Below, in pieces: positions 24,901-30,107 of a stretch of DNA of 32,011 nt. The notes under the pieces are model-generated. The model was not told where the DNA came from and made no database searches. It saw only the letters and a program-made list of their open reading frames with translations. Position 1 is the stretch's first letter; every line of letters begins with the position of its first letter. This DNA comes from Desulfosudis sp034189195 (GTDB taxonomy: Bacteria; Desulfobacterota; Desulfobacteria; Desulfobacterales; Desulfosudaceae), in contig JAXHVI010000148.1 in NCBI GenBank assembly GCA_034189195.1, positions 1-32,011 on the forward strand, written 5' to 3'. A program made the position numbers and the translations under genes.

Positions 24901-25948
24901 ATCTGTCCCCGGCCACCGTGCTCGTTCCATGGGCTTCTATCAACTCAACGGTCGCTGGATCAATATCAGCGTTTTCGTAGGCTCGGGAAAAGGCCATAAC
25001 CTGGCCTTCCGGGCTGGGAAGGGTAAGCGCCTTGCCGCGGCCGTCACTGGAGGCACCGATTCCCTTAATCACGGCATAAACATGATCGCCGTCCTTTTCG
25101 GCGTCAGCCAGGCGCTTTATGATAACCGCGCCGATTGCCTCGCCCAGCACAATGCCGTCGGCTTTTTCATCAAAAGGGATACTTCTGCCGGTACCGGACA
25201 GCGCTCCTATCTTTGAAAAACAGGTGTAGGCGTAGGGGCTCATCAACGTGTCCGCGCCCCCGACGATCACCATGTCGCTTTCTTTGGATTTCAGCTCAAG
25301 AATGCCTGTTCGCAGAGCGGCCAGCACCGAAGCGCAGGCGGCGTCAACGGTAGCGTTGGCGCCTTTCAGGTTAAACCGGTTCGCGATCCGTCCGGCGGTT
25401 ATGTTCATAATAACTCCGGTAAAGGAGTCTTCCCCCCATTCCGGAATCATCCCGCTGAACCCCGAAAGGACATCTGCGGCGCTTTTTCCGAAAAACTTGG
25501 GAAACAGGGAACGAAAACTGTAATGCTGGCCCAGATCGCCTTCGCCGGCGCCCGTCCCGATAAACACGGATGTCCGGTTATGATCAACCCCCCTGTCCAG
25601 ATACCCGGCATCGCTCAACGCCATCCGGGTGCACTCAAGCATCAGCAATTGGGCTGTTTCTATGTGATTTAATGATTTAGGCGGAATGCCATAGCGTAAG
25701 GGGTCAAAAATAATATCAGGAAGAAAAGCCCCCCATTTGGAGTTGATCGCATCTGTTTTCCAAGTGTCATGATGATAATAGTGTCGCCAGTCCCATCTCT
25801 CAGGCGGAATTTCCCGAATGGAAATTTTTCCTTTTACGATATTCCGCCAGAAGGAATGAAGGTCGGGAGAATCAGGGAAAAATCCCGCCATCCCGATAAC
25901 AGCAATATCATCTCCCGATGTCTTGGCGTTCTGACTCGACTTGGACAC
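18974..25948 (-). CDS. PfaA-like multidomain synthase KS-AT-ACP-ACP-ACP-KR-DH
   Basis: This protein has 2324 aa. KS, 12-460: VDAACASVLAAL with Cys205, EAHGTST with His340, MIGHAKCAAG with His380. AT, about 575-880: VYPGQGSQYTGM, GHSYGEYPAL with Ser677, CAFHSPIVDG with His781. A helix with MSQFLDTQK lies near 1028. ACPs are centred on Ser1162, Ser1273 and Ser1396; the first two share EADLGIDSIKRM, the third reads DLNMDSAVTEQ. KR, about 1500-1990, includes a degenerate structural half, then ITGGARGIT (1744-1752) and the catalytic Ser1920, Tyr1933 and Asn1937. It carries the long insertion after GRTP seen in PfaA-type KRs. DH, about 2040-2310: QDHKLDGHPVLP with His2063, and DPLVIDSGLQ with Asp2236. 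The order matches PfaA of PUFA synthases, but with only three ACPs. It starts with GTG after GGGGGGGCAAGT. It is the first gene of the operon and should carry the growing chain. Confidence 0.93.
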   Translation of the reverse strand: MSKSSQNAKTSGDDIAVIGMAGFFPDSPDLHSFWRNIVKGKISIREIPPERWDWRHYYHHDTWKTDAINSKWGAFLPDIIFDPLRYGIPPKSLNHIETAQLLMLECTRMALSDAGYLDRGVDHNRTSVFIGTGAGEGDLGQHYSFRSLFPKFFGKSAADVLSGFSGMIPEWGEDSFTGVIMNITAGRIANRFNLKGANATVDAACASVLAALRTGILELKSKESDMVIVGGADTLMSPYAYTCFSKIGALSGTGRSIPFDEKADGIVLGEAIGAVIIKRLADAEKDGDHVYAVIKGIGASSDGRGKALTLPSPEGQVMAFSRAYENADIDPATVELIEAHGTSTVAGDRSEAAALRSFFSRAGMPGKSCGVGSVKSMIGHAKCAAGIASLIKAVLALYYKTLPPTAGIRKPIPDLDGENNPLYLNARARSWFAPDSHPRRAGVNAFGFGGVNFHAVLEEYNGKTDQRESLSSLAEWDTELLIFTGSSTTEVSARLQSIEDLSWSSPGSFLKDLAYTLAMKKSAGNSVRLAIVASSADDLKKKLRIARAMLSGDKKEARETSGVFFSRIPRAEAGKIAFVYPGQGSQYTGMLNDLCLAFPLVRKVFERFDSHLRELFPSGLSRLIHPPVSFSETEKKKNGEVLTRTNVAQAAMGVVDAAMFELLTFLGAAPDMFAGHSYGEYPALFSAGVFGEEALALISEARGRFILESAAPEPGIMAAVKATEDDVVPLLQDIDGVWIANLNSPVQTVISGTRSGVRAAMHRLKEKEIASKEIPVSCAFHSPIVDGARSRLNACLDEFDLRTPRLPVYSNTTATCFPMDGHDLRQLLVQQLISPVRFTDEIEAMYAAGARIFVEVGAGSVLTNLIGTILEGKPHQAVATNKKGLSDLTGLQHALAVLAVSGCDLKLERLYTGRSCSLIDMENLKAEAAFPPSRTAYIIGNGKIRPANQPGPQTVIPRPICFKDAPVKAPAENISNAGGFYDKVNSFQSDGEAMASLHNQQKQSTIMGIQTNQAAVDDTVIVRFQDLMSQFLDTQKAVMTAYLRGLGAAPDLQPPQEIQTYERLSTMETTLPEAALQVMDGLAGVMGKAMEKPAVQLAGTPDFQQPPDMPHASEKSITAPDKKENTIDLKTIILNIVSECTGYPVDMLEPNQEIEADLGIDSIKRMQVMEELETALHKINIKVPENKTERLIESLTLEDLINNLREAVGNTRAPAAENRPSTFDTLEAQTPAGLTSSLDIAAMLMDVVSDLSGYPTDMLEPNQEIEADLGIDSIKRMEILTYFESKLEKFHVTLSDADREKLAESVTLNDIVVGLETAIKKTAATMEHQSNSKTAQMVLPGEKEAVGDDSALPDATALSRQAIDRRLHQIVEKHTGYPAETLEPDMKLQADLNMDSAVTEQVVKDLITALDTDIPGLGAAAGRQLPDKPACLGDLTDWMVHVLRSTPTGKGRSGQNAAEKEISGSSSAGERLVSGETAPIRRFSLQAKERELIMSPENLSGDKTILVTVIPGDPLAAAVVSRLESLDRKVVVLRHQAASDAVDNKGNETNRYEVDFKNFDRLAVIVNDIRQAHGPISALLHLTSLASGRKVLPPDLEVWKSETAVIVKSLFCLTKLLTEDLTAAPDGAAAIVAATSMGGTFASIAAASQSDKPEFSPIAGGVCGFLKSLAEEMPGINMRVVDNDPKDTPETIATQITNELLTPSTDIEVGYQSGIRQVLDIVESPLEPKERPEIPIDADSRLLITGGARGITSAVALEMARRFQPIMLLVGRTPLVEKESTQTAGIEDEKQLKAVLAKELRSREEKIRPMDLENAYNRLMAQREIRDTLKKLRETGAQASYLQADVTDAEGFSGLIESIYEKYGRIDGVIHGAGRIEDKMVKDKDAESFDRVFDTKADSLFVLAKALRPGTLRFLALFSSVAGRFGNAGQTDYGAANEVYSKTALYLNKCWPGRVISFIWGPWESRGMVSEGLRQKFNAAGISLIPRDTGANLFVDEILYGPKAATEVVYSGWDDRKKALTPASRTAGLPLLSYNSNFYPSRDGDLEVVRRLDIHYDHYLQDHKLDGHPVLPMAMAMEIMAEAAAYRYPDYYLKTFDNFHVLKGIVLNNGLEYINIAINPEVKNDERIRLNLRIRDGRNKNRLYYRADAELVRGRPAPCPHTSLELNESSPFLLSVTEAYEKHLFHGPLWQGIQHVETIGKDGIIGRLKTSRPDSYLGRAADCGDSDWLIDPLVIDSGLQLVALWMRNQMNATPLPTKFGKYTRFDVPENGGHMRCEVHVQVPENGGLKSADLFFTTSDGILAGIMEGLDIIGSQSLNRLTEKQ
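22119..22180 (-). repeat. ACP repeat unit B (62 bases, near-identical to 22452-22513)
   Basis: The segment encodes the Ser1273 site and preceding helix. It matches the other copy at 61 of 62 bases, including third codon positions, while flanking ACP sequence differs freely. Confidence 0.9.
22452..22513 (-). repeat. ACP repeat unit A (62 bases)
   Basis: The segment encodes the Ser1162 site. The direct repeat lies 333 bases from the copy at 22119-22180, an exact multiple of three, so a crossover between the two would cleanly delete or add one ACP in frame. Confidence 0.9.
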
Positions 25949-26557
25949 TTGCCCCCCCGTTTTTGTGTCAGAAAAACCTGAACGCCCCGCTTTTAAACAA
26001 TTGCACCGTTGTCAACAGGAGACCTGGAATAATGCGCTCCATCAGAACATTAAACCCGGTTCCATTCATAAACGGCCTTTTTCCGCAATCTCTGCGTCAA
26101 ACTGCGGGCTTCCTTGTGCGGCATACAACAGTATGCCACCGCGTCAGCCCTTGTTTTCCCTGATCTTGCGAAATCCCGCCATGCGGGACCGGAGTGGAAA
26201 CCTTTTTCGTGTCCCCATAACCGATGAATGGACACAATCCGCTTTTGCTACTTGTTTACATCAGAAATGTCAAGAAAAATTTCCACCCCCATCGCCGTCG
26301 AACGCCCCCTTACATCGGAAAAGTAAAGTACGCGGAAAAGCAAAAAGGACTCCGGTGTTTTTAAACGAGGAAAAACGTTTCATGACGTTTTCCTGTTTGC
26401 AGTGACGCCGTCAGGCGGTTGAAACTGTTCTGCCGAATGCCCTTACGGGCACACTACAAACCCTGATGTTTTAACTCCGGCCCGTCTCCACAATGACGAC
26501 ACCGGCCCTTTGCGGCGCAGCCGAGCGTAAGCGGATTTTCCGGAATTTATTCTTTCC
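25949..26557. other. 609-base gap upstream of the lipid operon: repeats, no gene
   Basis: No supported gene is visible. On the - strand a TTGACA lies about 60 bases before the GTG start (26009-26014), but no good -10 follows at 16-18 bases, so no promoter is called although the operon promoter should be here. The 26060-26260 stretch has the hairpins listed separately. The 26400-26550 stretch has a small GCCC/GGGC hairpin near 26438 and repeat-like sequence. A 61-codon open frame at 26050-26235 (- strand) follows the repeat and is probably not a gene. Confidence 0.5.
26060..26260. repeat. Putative REP/MITE-like dispersed element with hairpins
   Basis: GGCATAC-AACA-GTATGCC (26120-26137) is a perfect 7-bp hairpin. 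TCCCGC-CAT-GCGGGA near 26172 is a second one, and GTGTCC...GGACAC (about 26208-26234) forms a third pairing. The composition and the short frame across it (GHEKGFHSGPAWRDFARSGK) look like an intergenic element repeated in Desulfobacterales genomes; that recollection needs a genome search. Confidence 0.4.
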
Positions 26558-26953
26558 CTACCGCAGGCTGTCAGCAAACATGCGGGGGGAGTAGATCGGA
26601 ATGGTTCCAAACCGGCCAAGCACGAGCAGGTCCTTGTCTCCCGTGACGACGCAGTCCGCTGATGCCGCCTGAGCAAGCCCCAGTATCGGCAGATCATCCG
26701 CATCCCTGCAGGCATCCTGGCCCACAACATCAGGGACCGTGAGTGTTCCCCGATCTCGTAAAAGCGAAAGAATATCCTGTATGGTGCCGACGGGAAGTTT
26801 GAGTTTCACAGCGAGATTGTGTTGGATCTCAGCCAGGAGATGCTCGCTCACAACAAGCTCATGATCGCTCAGGCAGGCCTCAAGAAGCGATTCGCACAAA
26901 CCACGAGTGGCAAATGCGGCGATCAGGACGTTTGCGTCGAGAACAACCCTCAC
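26558..26953 (-). CDS. PIN-domain toxin (VapC-like RNase)
   Basis: This 131-aa PIN domain carries MRVVLDANVLIAAFA (Asp6), an acidic residue in VVSEHLLAEI (Glu37 and Glu42), DADDLPIL (Asp86/87), and CVVTGDKDLL (Asp106). These supply the usual acidic metal-binding cluster of PIN nucleases. Together with the RHH gene whose stop overlaps its start (ATGA), it forms a toxin-antitoxin pair; the toxin would cleave RNA when the antitoxin is lost. The C-terminus (PIYSPRMFADSLR) is intact. The exact subfamily is not assigned. Confidence 0.88.
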   Translation of the reverse strand: MRVVLDANVLIAAFATRGLCESLLEACLSDHELVVSEHLLAEIQHNLAVKLKLPVGTIQDILSLLRDRGTLTVPDVVGQDACRDADDLPILGLAQAASADCVVTGDKDLLVLGRFGTIPIYSPRMFADSLR

Positions 26954-27165
26954 GAAAGGGCCTCGAAAACATCCTCGTCCGTCATCAGGCCCTGGGCCTC
27001 GGCAAACGGCAGAACACGTCGCCTGAGCGCACGGAACTTTGTCACAGCAATGTAACGGCGAAGCGATTCGCGCACAATATCACTCACAGGTTTGTTCTCG
27101 TCTTCGCTGATCCGCTGCAAATCCGCTTTTAACGCTTCCGGCAATCTGATAGTCAATGTATCCAT
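26950..27165 (-). CDS. Ribbon-helix-helix antitoxin
   Basis: This 71-aa protein starts MDTLTIRLPEALKADLQRIS, the beta-strand and first helix of a CopG/RHH DNA-binding domain. NKPVSDIVRESLRRYIA forms the second helix. The C-terminal half (RVLPFAEAQGLMTDEDVFEA) would bind and block the PIN toxin. The ATG at 27165 is chosen over the GTG at 27183 because the promoter -10 lies at 27174-27179, inside the longer version. The gene overlaps the toxin by four bases and should repress its own promoter. Confidence 0.88.
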   Translation of the reverse strand: MDTLTIRLPEALKADLQRISEDENKPVSDIVRESLRRYIAVTKFRALRRRVLPFAEAQGLMTDEDVFEALS

Positions 27166-27179
27166 GGTAAGACAATGTA
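27151..27179 (-). promoter_or_regulatory. Candidate operator: direct repeats TACATTGTCT / TACATTGACT
   Basis: Two 10-base repeats with one mismatch start 19 bases apart (27179 and 27160). They cover the -10 and the first codons, a logical place for autorepression by the RHH antitoxin. Binding is inferred. Confidence 0.4.
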
Positions 27180-27202
27180 ACACGAATGAGTGTGGCTGTC
27201 AA
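27174..27202 (-). promoter_or_regulatory. Sigma-70-type promoter of the toxin-antitoxin pair, apparently leaderless
   Basis: A perfect -35 TTGACA (27202-27197), a 17-base spacer and a -10 TACATT (27179-27174). The antitoxin ATG starts nine bases after the -10, so transcription would begin at or within a base or two of the start codon. No Shine-Dalgarno is present. Confidence 0.7.
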
Positions 27203-27363
27203 CACCTGTTGCGCCGCCGGTCTCAGGGTCGGGGGTGGGGGCAGGAGCGGGCAGGGGGATATGCCGCACCGGGGTGCGGCGCTCCCTGGGAAAGCAGAGA
27301 GAACAAACCGGTTGGAAAAAACCGTATGGATAGTATAGGCTGGGAATACATTTTGATTTGGAG

Positions 27364-27400
27364 TTTCGACACCGATAGCAACCCCGATACCGATTTGGAT
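27364..27400. repeat. CGATAC-type hexamer tract before the nitroreductase
   Basis: TTCGACACCGATAGCAACCC followed by CGATACCGATTTGGAT: degenerate hexamers ending ten bases before the AAGGAGG of the next gene. The rest of 27203-27363 has a GC-rich stretch and a short hairpin GCCGCACC/GGTGCGGC but no gene. Confidence 0.5.
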
Positions 27401-27420
27401 GATAAGGAAGGAGGCACATC

Positions 27421-27933
27421 ATGATCGACCTGCTTCGGACCCGGCGCAGCATTCGGGCCTATACGGACCGGCCCATTGAACCGGAGAAAATTGAACTTTT
27501 AAAAGAGGCCCTGCTGCGGTCCCCTTCGTCCCGGGAACTGCGGCCCTGGCGGTTCTACTTTGTCCAGTCGCCCGGCACGCTTGAGGCCCTGTCCCGGTGC
27601 AAGCCCCATGGCGCAGGATTTTTAAAAAACGCCCGGCTGGGTATTGTGGTGTGTGGAGAGCCGGATAAATCCGACGTGTGGGTGGAAGACTGCTCCATTG
27701 CCGCGCTGGTGGCTCACCTGACCGCACATTTTCTGGGACTGGGAAGCTGCTGGTGCCAGGTCCGCAAACGGGACCATAATGACACGACCACGGCGGAAAG
27801 CTATGTGCGGTCGGTGCTGGAGCTGCCCGATAATCTGACCGTGGAGGCCATTGTGGCGGTAGGGTATCCGGCGGAAGAAAAGCCCGGGGTGCCGGTGAAC
27901 AACCTGCCGGCGGAGAAAATAACGGTGGTGTGA
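27421..27933 (+). CDS. Small nitroreductase-family protein
   Basis: This 170-aa protein starts MIDLLRTRRSIRAYTDRPIE, the N-terminal FMN-binding segment of nitroreductases. LRSPSSRELRPWRFYFVQSP is the usual second FMN motif, and AHFLGLGSCWCQVR and IVAVGYPAEEKPGVP are the C-terminal landmarks. The 'HFLGLGSCW' type is frequent in anaerobes, where these are FMN oxidoreductases of unknown substrate. The ATG follows an excellent AAGGAGG. It is the only + strand gene between the toxin-antitoxin pair and the pil operon, and it faces the pil operon tail to tail. Confidence 0.92.
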   Translation: MIDLLRTRRSIRAYTDRPIEPEKIELLKEALLRSPSSRELRPWRFYFVQSPGTLEALSRCKPHGAGFLKNARLGIVVCGEPDKSDVWVEDCSIAALVAHLTAHFLGLGSCWCQVRKRDHNDTTTAESYVRSVLELPDNLTVEAIVAVGYPAEEKPGVPVNNLPAEKITVV

Positions 27934-27960
27934 TGGTAAAGGACGGAACTTTCGCACACG

Positions 27961-27987
27961 CACGGGCAAGCTGACGCTTCGCCCGTG
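27961..27987. terminator. Hairpin after the nitroreductase gene
   Basis: CACGGGCAAGC-TGAC-GCTT(C)GCCCGTG forms an 11-bp stem with one bulged C. There is no T run, so intrinsic termination is uncertain. Confidence 0.4.
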
Positions 27988-28024
27988 GCACCCGGCGATG
28001 ACGAAACAGGCTTCTTTCTGTTGT

Positions 28025-28047
28025 TTCGATCCCGATCCCGATTTCGA
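28025..28047. repeat. CGATCC-type hexamer tract between convergent genes
   Basis: TTCGATCCCGATCCCGATTT followed by CGA: near-perfect hexamers. This copy lies downstream of both neighbouring genes, so the tract type is not tied to gene starts. Confidence 0.5.
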
Positions 28048-28072
28048 ATAAAAGGTGGAGGGGCGGCCCCCA

Positions 28073-28237
28073 CTAATCCATTTTCATCTTTTTTTTCAGC
28101 GCGTCGATTTCCTGCTGAATGGCGGTTTTTTCGGTTTCCGGCAGCCCGGGCTGGCAAAGCCGCCGCTCCAGCATGAGCAGCAGCATCTCCTCCCGGTAGG
28201 CTTTGCAGGTATACTGTGACGAAGGCGGGGGTCTCAT
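28073..28237 (-). CDS. Small helical protein (54 aa) at the end of the pil operon
   Basis: The frame reads MRPPPSSQYTCKAYREEMLL then LMLERRLCQPGLPETEKTAI and ends in a Lys-rich tail (ALKKKMKMD). Its ATG overlaps the stop of the zinc-ribbon gene as ATGA, the same coupling as between pilT and the pilU-like gene, which is the main argument that it is real. The protein is probably a helical hairpin. It resembles no family I know. Confidence 0.6.
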   Translation of the reverse strand: MRPPPSSQYTCKAYREEMLLLMLERRLCQPGLPETEKTAIQQEIDALKKKMKMD

Positions 28238-28908
28238 ATCGTGCTGATGTTGCGCACCATCTCCTTGTAGATATGATAAAACTGGTGGTATTCGGACAGA
28301 CCCCGGTTTAAAATTTTCTCAAAATGTTTGGCATCGTTGACGTTGACGATCATGTTCACGCTTTTCTTGAACTCAGTCATGTGATCCATGGTTTTAAACC
28401 GCTTGGTCAGCATCACCACGAAAATCTCCCGGCGCACCTTCATTTTCAGGCGTTCCAGGTAGATCAGCAGGTTGTTGGCGTCCGGGTTGCGCGCGCCAAA
28501 GGTCTCGTTGATCACGATAATGTCAAACAGGTGGTAGCGCATCTTTTTCAGCGCGTCCCGAATGTCCGTGGCATCCGAGATATGGTACTCCATGAAACTG
28601 AGCACCTTTTTGATCGGCTCCCTGATCTGGGTATCGGTTTCGCAGATCAGGGCGGTTTCCCCCTCCTCCTCGATAAAGTCAAAGGGTTTGTCCGATGTAT
28701 TATAGCTGCTGCTGTCATCGGTCATTTCGGCAAAGCCGAAGGCCCCGGCCGACGCCTTCTCCTCCGGCGGCGGCGCGTTCGGGTCAGGCGCGGTGATGAA
28801 AAGCCGGTTCTTGCAGGTGGGGCAGCTCAGAGATACCGTCTTTCCCAGGGGCACCTTTTCATCGGCGATCTTGAACCTGCCGCCGCATTTATCACACTGT
28901 ATCTCCAT
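28234..28908 (-). CDS. Zinc-ribbon plus receiver-like protein in the pil operon
   Basis: In this 224-aa protein the N-terminal MEIQCDKCGGRFKIADEKVP followed by SLSCPTCKNRLFI is an MJ0042/FrzS-like zinc ribbon, with Cys5, Cys8, Cys29 and Cys32. After an acidic, low-complexity linker, residues about 88-205 (TALICETDTQIREPIKKVLS; FDIIVINETFG; IFVVMLTKRF) follow a receiver-like strand/helix rhythm. The acidic pocket and phosphorylated Asp are not evident: the strand normally ending in Asp reads IIVINE. It is therefore likely a pseudo-receiver. It follows the pilU-like gene by 11 bases and overlaps the 54-aa gene, so a role in type IV pilus or motility control is inferred. Confidence 0.72.
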   Translation of the reverse strand: MEIQCDKCGGRFKIADEKVPLGKTVSLSCPTCKNRLFITAPDPNAPPPEEKASAGAFGFAEMTDDSSSYNTSDKPFDFIEEEGETALICETDTQIREPIKKVLSFMEYHISDATDIRDALKKMRYHLFDIIVINETFGARNPDANNLLIYLERLKMKVRREIFVVMLTKRFKTMDHMTEFKKSVNMIVNVNDAKHFEKILNRGLSEYHQFYHIYKEMVRNISTI

Positions 28909-28919
28909 CCGGCGCTCCC

Positions 28920-30107
28920 TTATGCTTTGCCGTACTTGCGGTCGATTTCCAGGTGTTCAATCTCGGTGGTGGCCTCGCCCCTGGAGCTTTTCACCTGGTC
29001 AATACCCCGGCCCACAACGCCCCGGCGAGAGGCGTAGCCCTTGGCCACATCCTCGGTGATAAGCCCCTCCGAGTAGAGGTTGATGATATAGTCATCAAAG
29101 GTGACATAGCCAAAGGCCTCGTTCTGCTTGATAATTTCGTAAAAGGTGCGGCCCTCGCCCTCGCCGTTGAGAATGGTGTCCTTGACCCGCAGATTGGTAC
29201 CCAGAATTTCAAAGGCCGCCACCCGGCCTCCGCCCACCTTGGGCAGCAGCCGCTGACACACCACCCACCGCAGGGTCTCGGCCAGTCGAATGCGAATCTG
29301 CTGCTCCTCATCCACGTCGAACATGCCCAGAATACGGTTGATGGTCTGGCCGGCATCCACCGTGTGCAGAGTGGTAAGCACCAGATGGCCGGTCTCGGCG
29401 GCCCGCAGGCCGATCTCGATGGACTCCTTGTCCCGCATTTCGCCCACCAGAATAACCTTGGGGGCCTGGCGCAGGGCGGCCCGCAGGCCGTTGATGAAGG
29501 TGTCAAAATCGGTGCCCAGTTCCCGCTGGTTGAAGGTGGCCTTTTTATGGGGATGCATGTACTCCACCGGGTCTTCCAGGGTCACCACATGCACGGACCG
29601 TTTCTCGTTGATCTCTTCAAGGATGGCGGCAAGGGAGGTCGATTTACCGGTGCCGGTGGCGCCGGTAAAGAAGATGATGCCGTTGAGCTCTTTTGACATC
29701 TCCTGGAAGACGGACGGCAGTTCCAGGCTTTCAATGGTGGGAATGGTGGACTCCAGGCGCCGCAGCACGATGGAGTACTGCCCGGACTGGGAAAACACGT
29801 TCACACGGAATCTGGCCTTGCCGGGCAGCGCATAGGAGAGGTCGCAGGAGCCGTAATGAAGCAGCATTTCGGTCAGTCGACGATCGTTTTCCATCAGGGT
29901 CAGGGCAAAAGACTCTGTCTGGAAAGGGGTCAGCGGCTTGTAGCCGTCGCCGATATCCACGGCGATCAGTTCGCCGGCGCTTTCCACCTGGAACGGCTTG
30001 CCCACGGTGAGGTTGATGTCGGACACATTTTCGTATGAGTCCAGCAACCTTGTTAGAATATGGTCGACTTCCGCTCTCTGCATGACGGTCTCCCCGGGTC
30101 GGATCAT
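28920..30107 (-). CDS. PilT/PilU-family type IV pilus retraction ATPase (PilU-like)
   Basis: This 395-aa secretion ATPase powers or assists pilus retraction at the inner membrane as a hexamer. Walker A is FFTGATGTGKSTSLAAI, the Asp box is VVTLEDPVEYMHPHKKATF, Walker B is KVILVGEMRDKESIEIGLRA, and the His box is TGHLVLTTLHTVDA. The C-terminal PilT signature AIRNLIRE is degenerate here (NLRVKDTIL), and the tail carries a charged extension, as in PilU-like paralogues. Its first possible ATG (30107) overlaps the pilT stop as ATGA. The ATG eight codons later (30083) has a better GGGGAGA Shine-Dalgarno and may be the real start. Confidence 0.9.
   Translation of the reverse strand: MIRPGETVMQRAEVDHILTRLLDSYENVSDINLTVGKPFQVESAGELIAVDIGDGYKPLTPFQTESFALTLMENDRRLTEMLLHYGSCDLSYALPGKARFRVNVFSQSGQYSIVLRRLESTIPTIESLELPSVFQEMSKELNGIIFFTGATGTGKSTSLAAILEEINEKRSVHVVTLEDPVEYMHPHKKATFNQRELGTDFDTFINGLRAALRQAPKVILVGEMRDKESIEIGLRAAETGHLVLTTLHTVDAGQTINRILGMFDVDEEQQIRIRLAETLRWVVCQRLLPKVGGGRVAAFEILGTNLRVKDTILNGEGEGRTFYEIIKQNEAFGYVTFDDYIINLYSEGLITEDVAKGYASRRGVVGRGIDQVKSSRGEATTEIEHLEIDRKYGKA

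Noticed and set aside
26009..26014. TTGACA as the -35 of the lipid operon promoter
   Set aside because: No acceptable -10 at 16-18 bases downstream; kept only as a remark in the gap entry.
26050..26235. 61-codon - strand frame upstream of the lipid operon
   Set aside because: It follows a hairpin-bearing repeat; such frames are commonly called as hypotheticals but have no independent support.
27230..27295. G-rich stretch and short hairpin as a riboswitch or G-quadruplex
   Set aside because: No conserved riboswitch core; the G runs are irregular and a functional claim cannot be supported.
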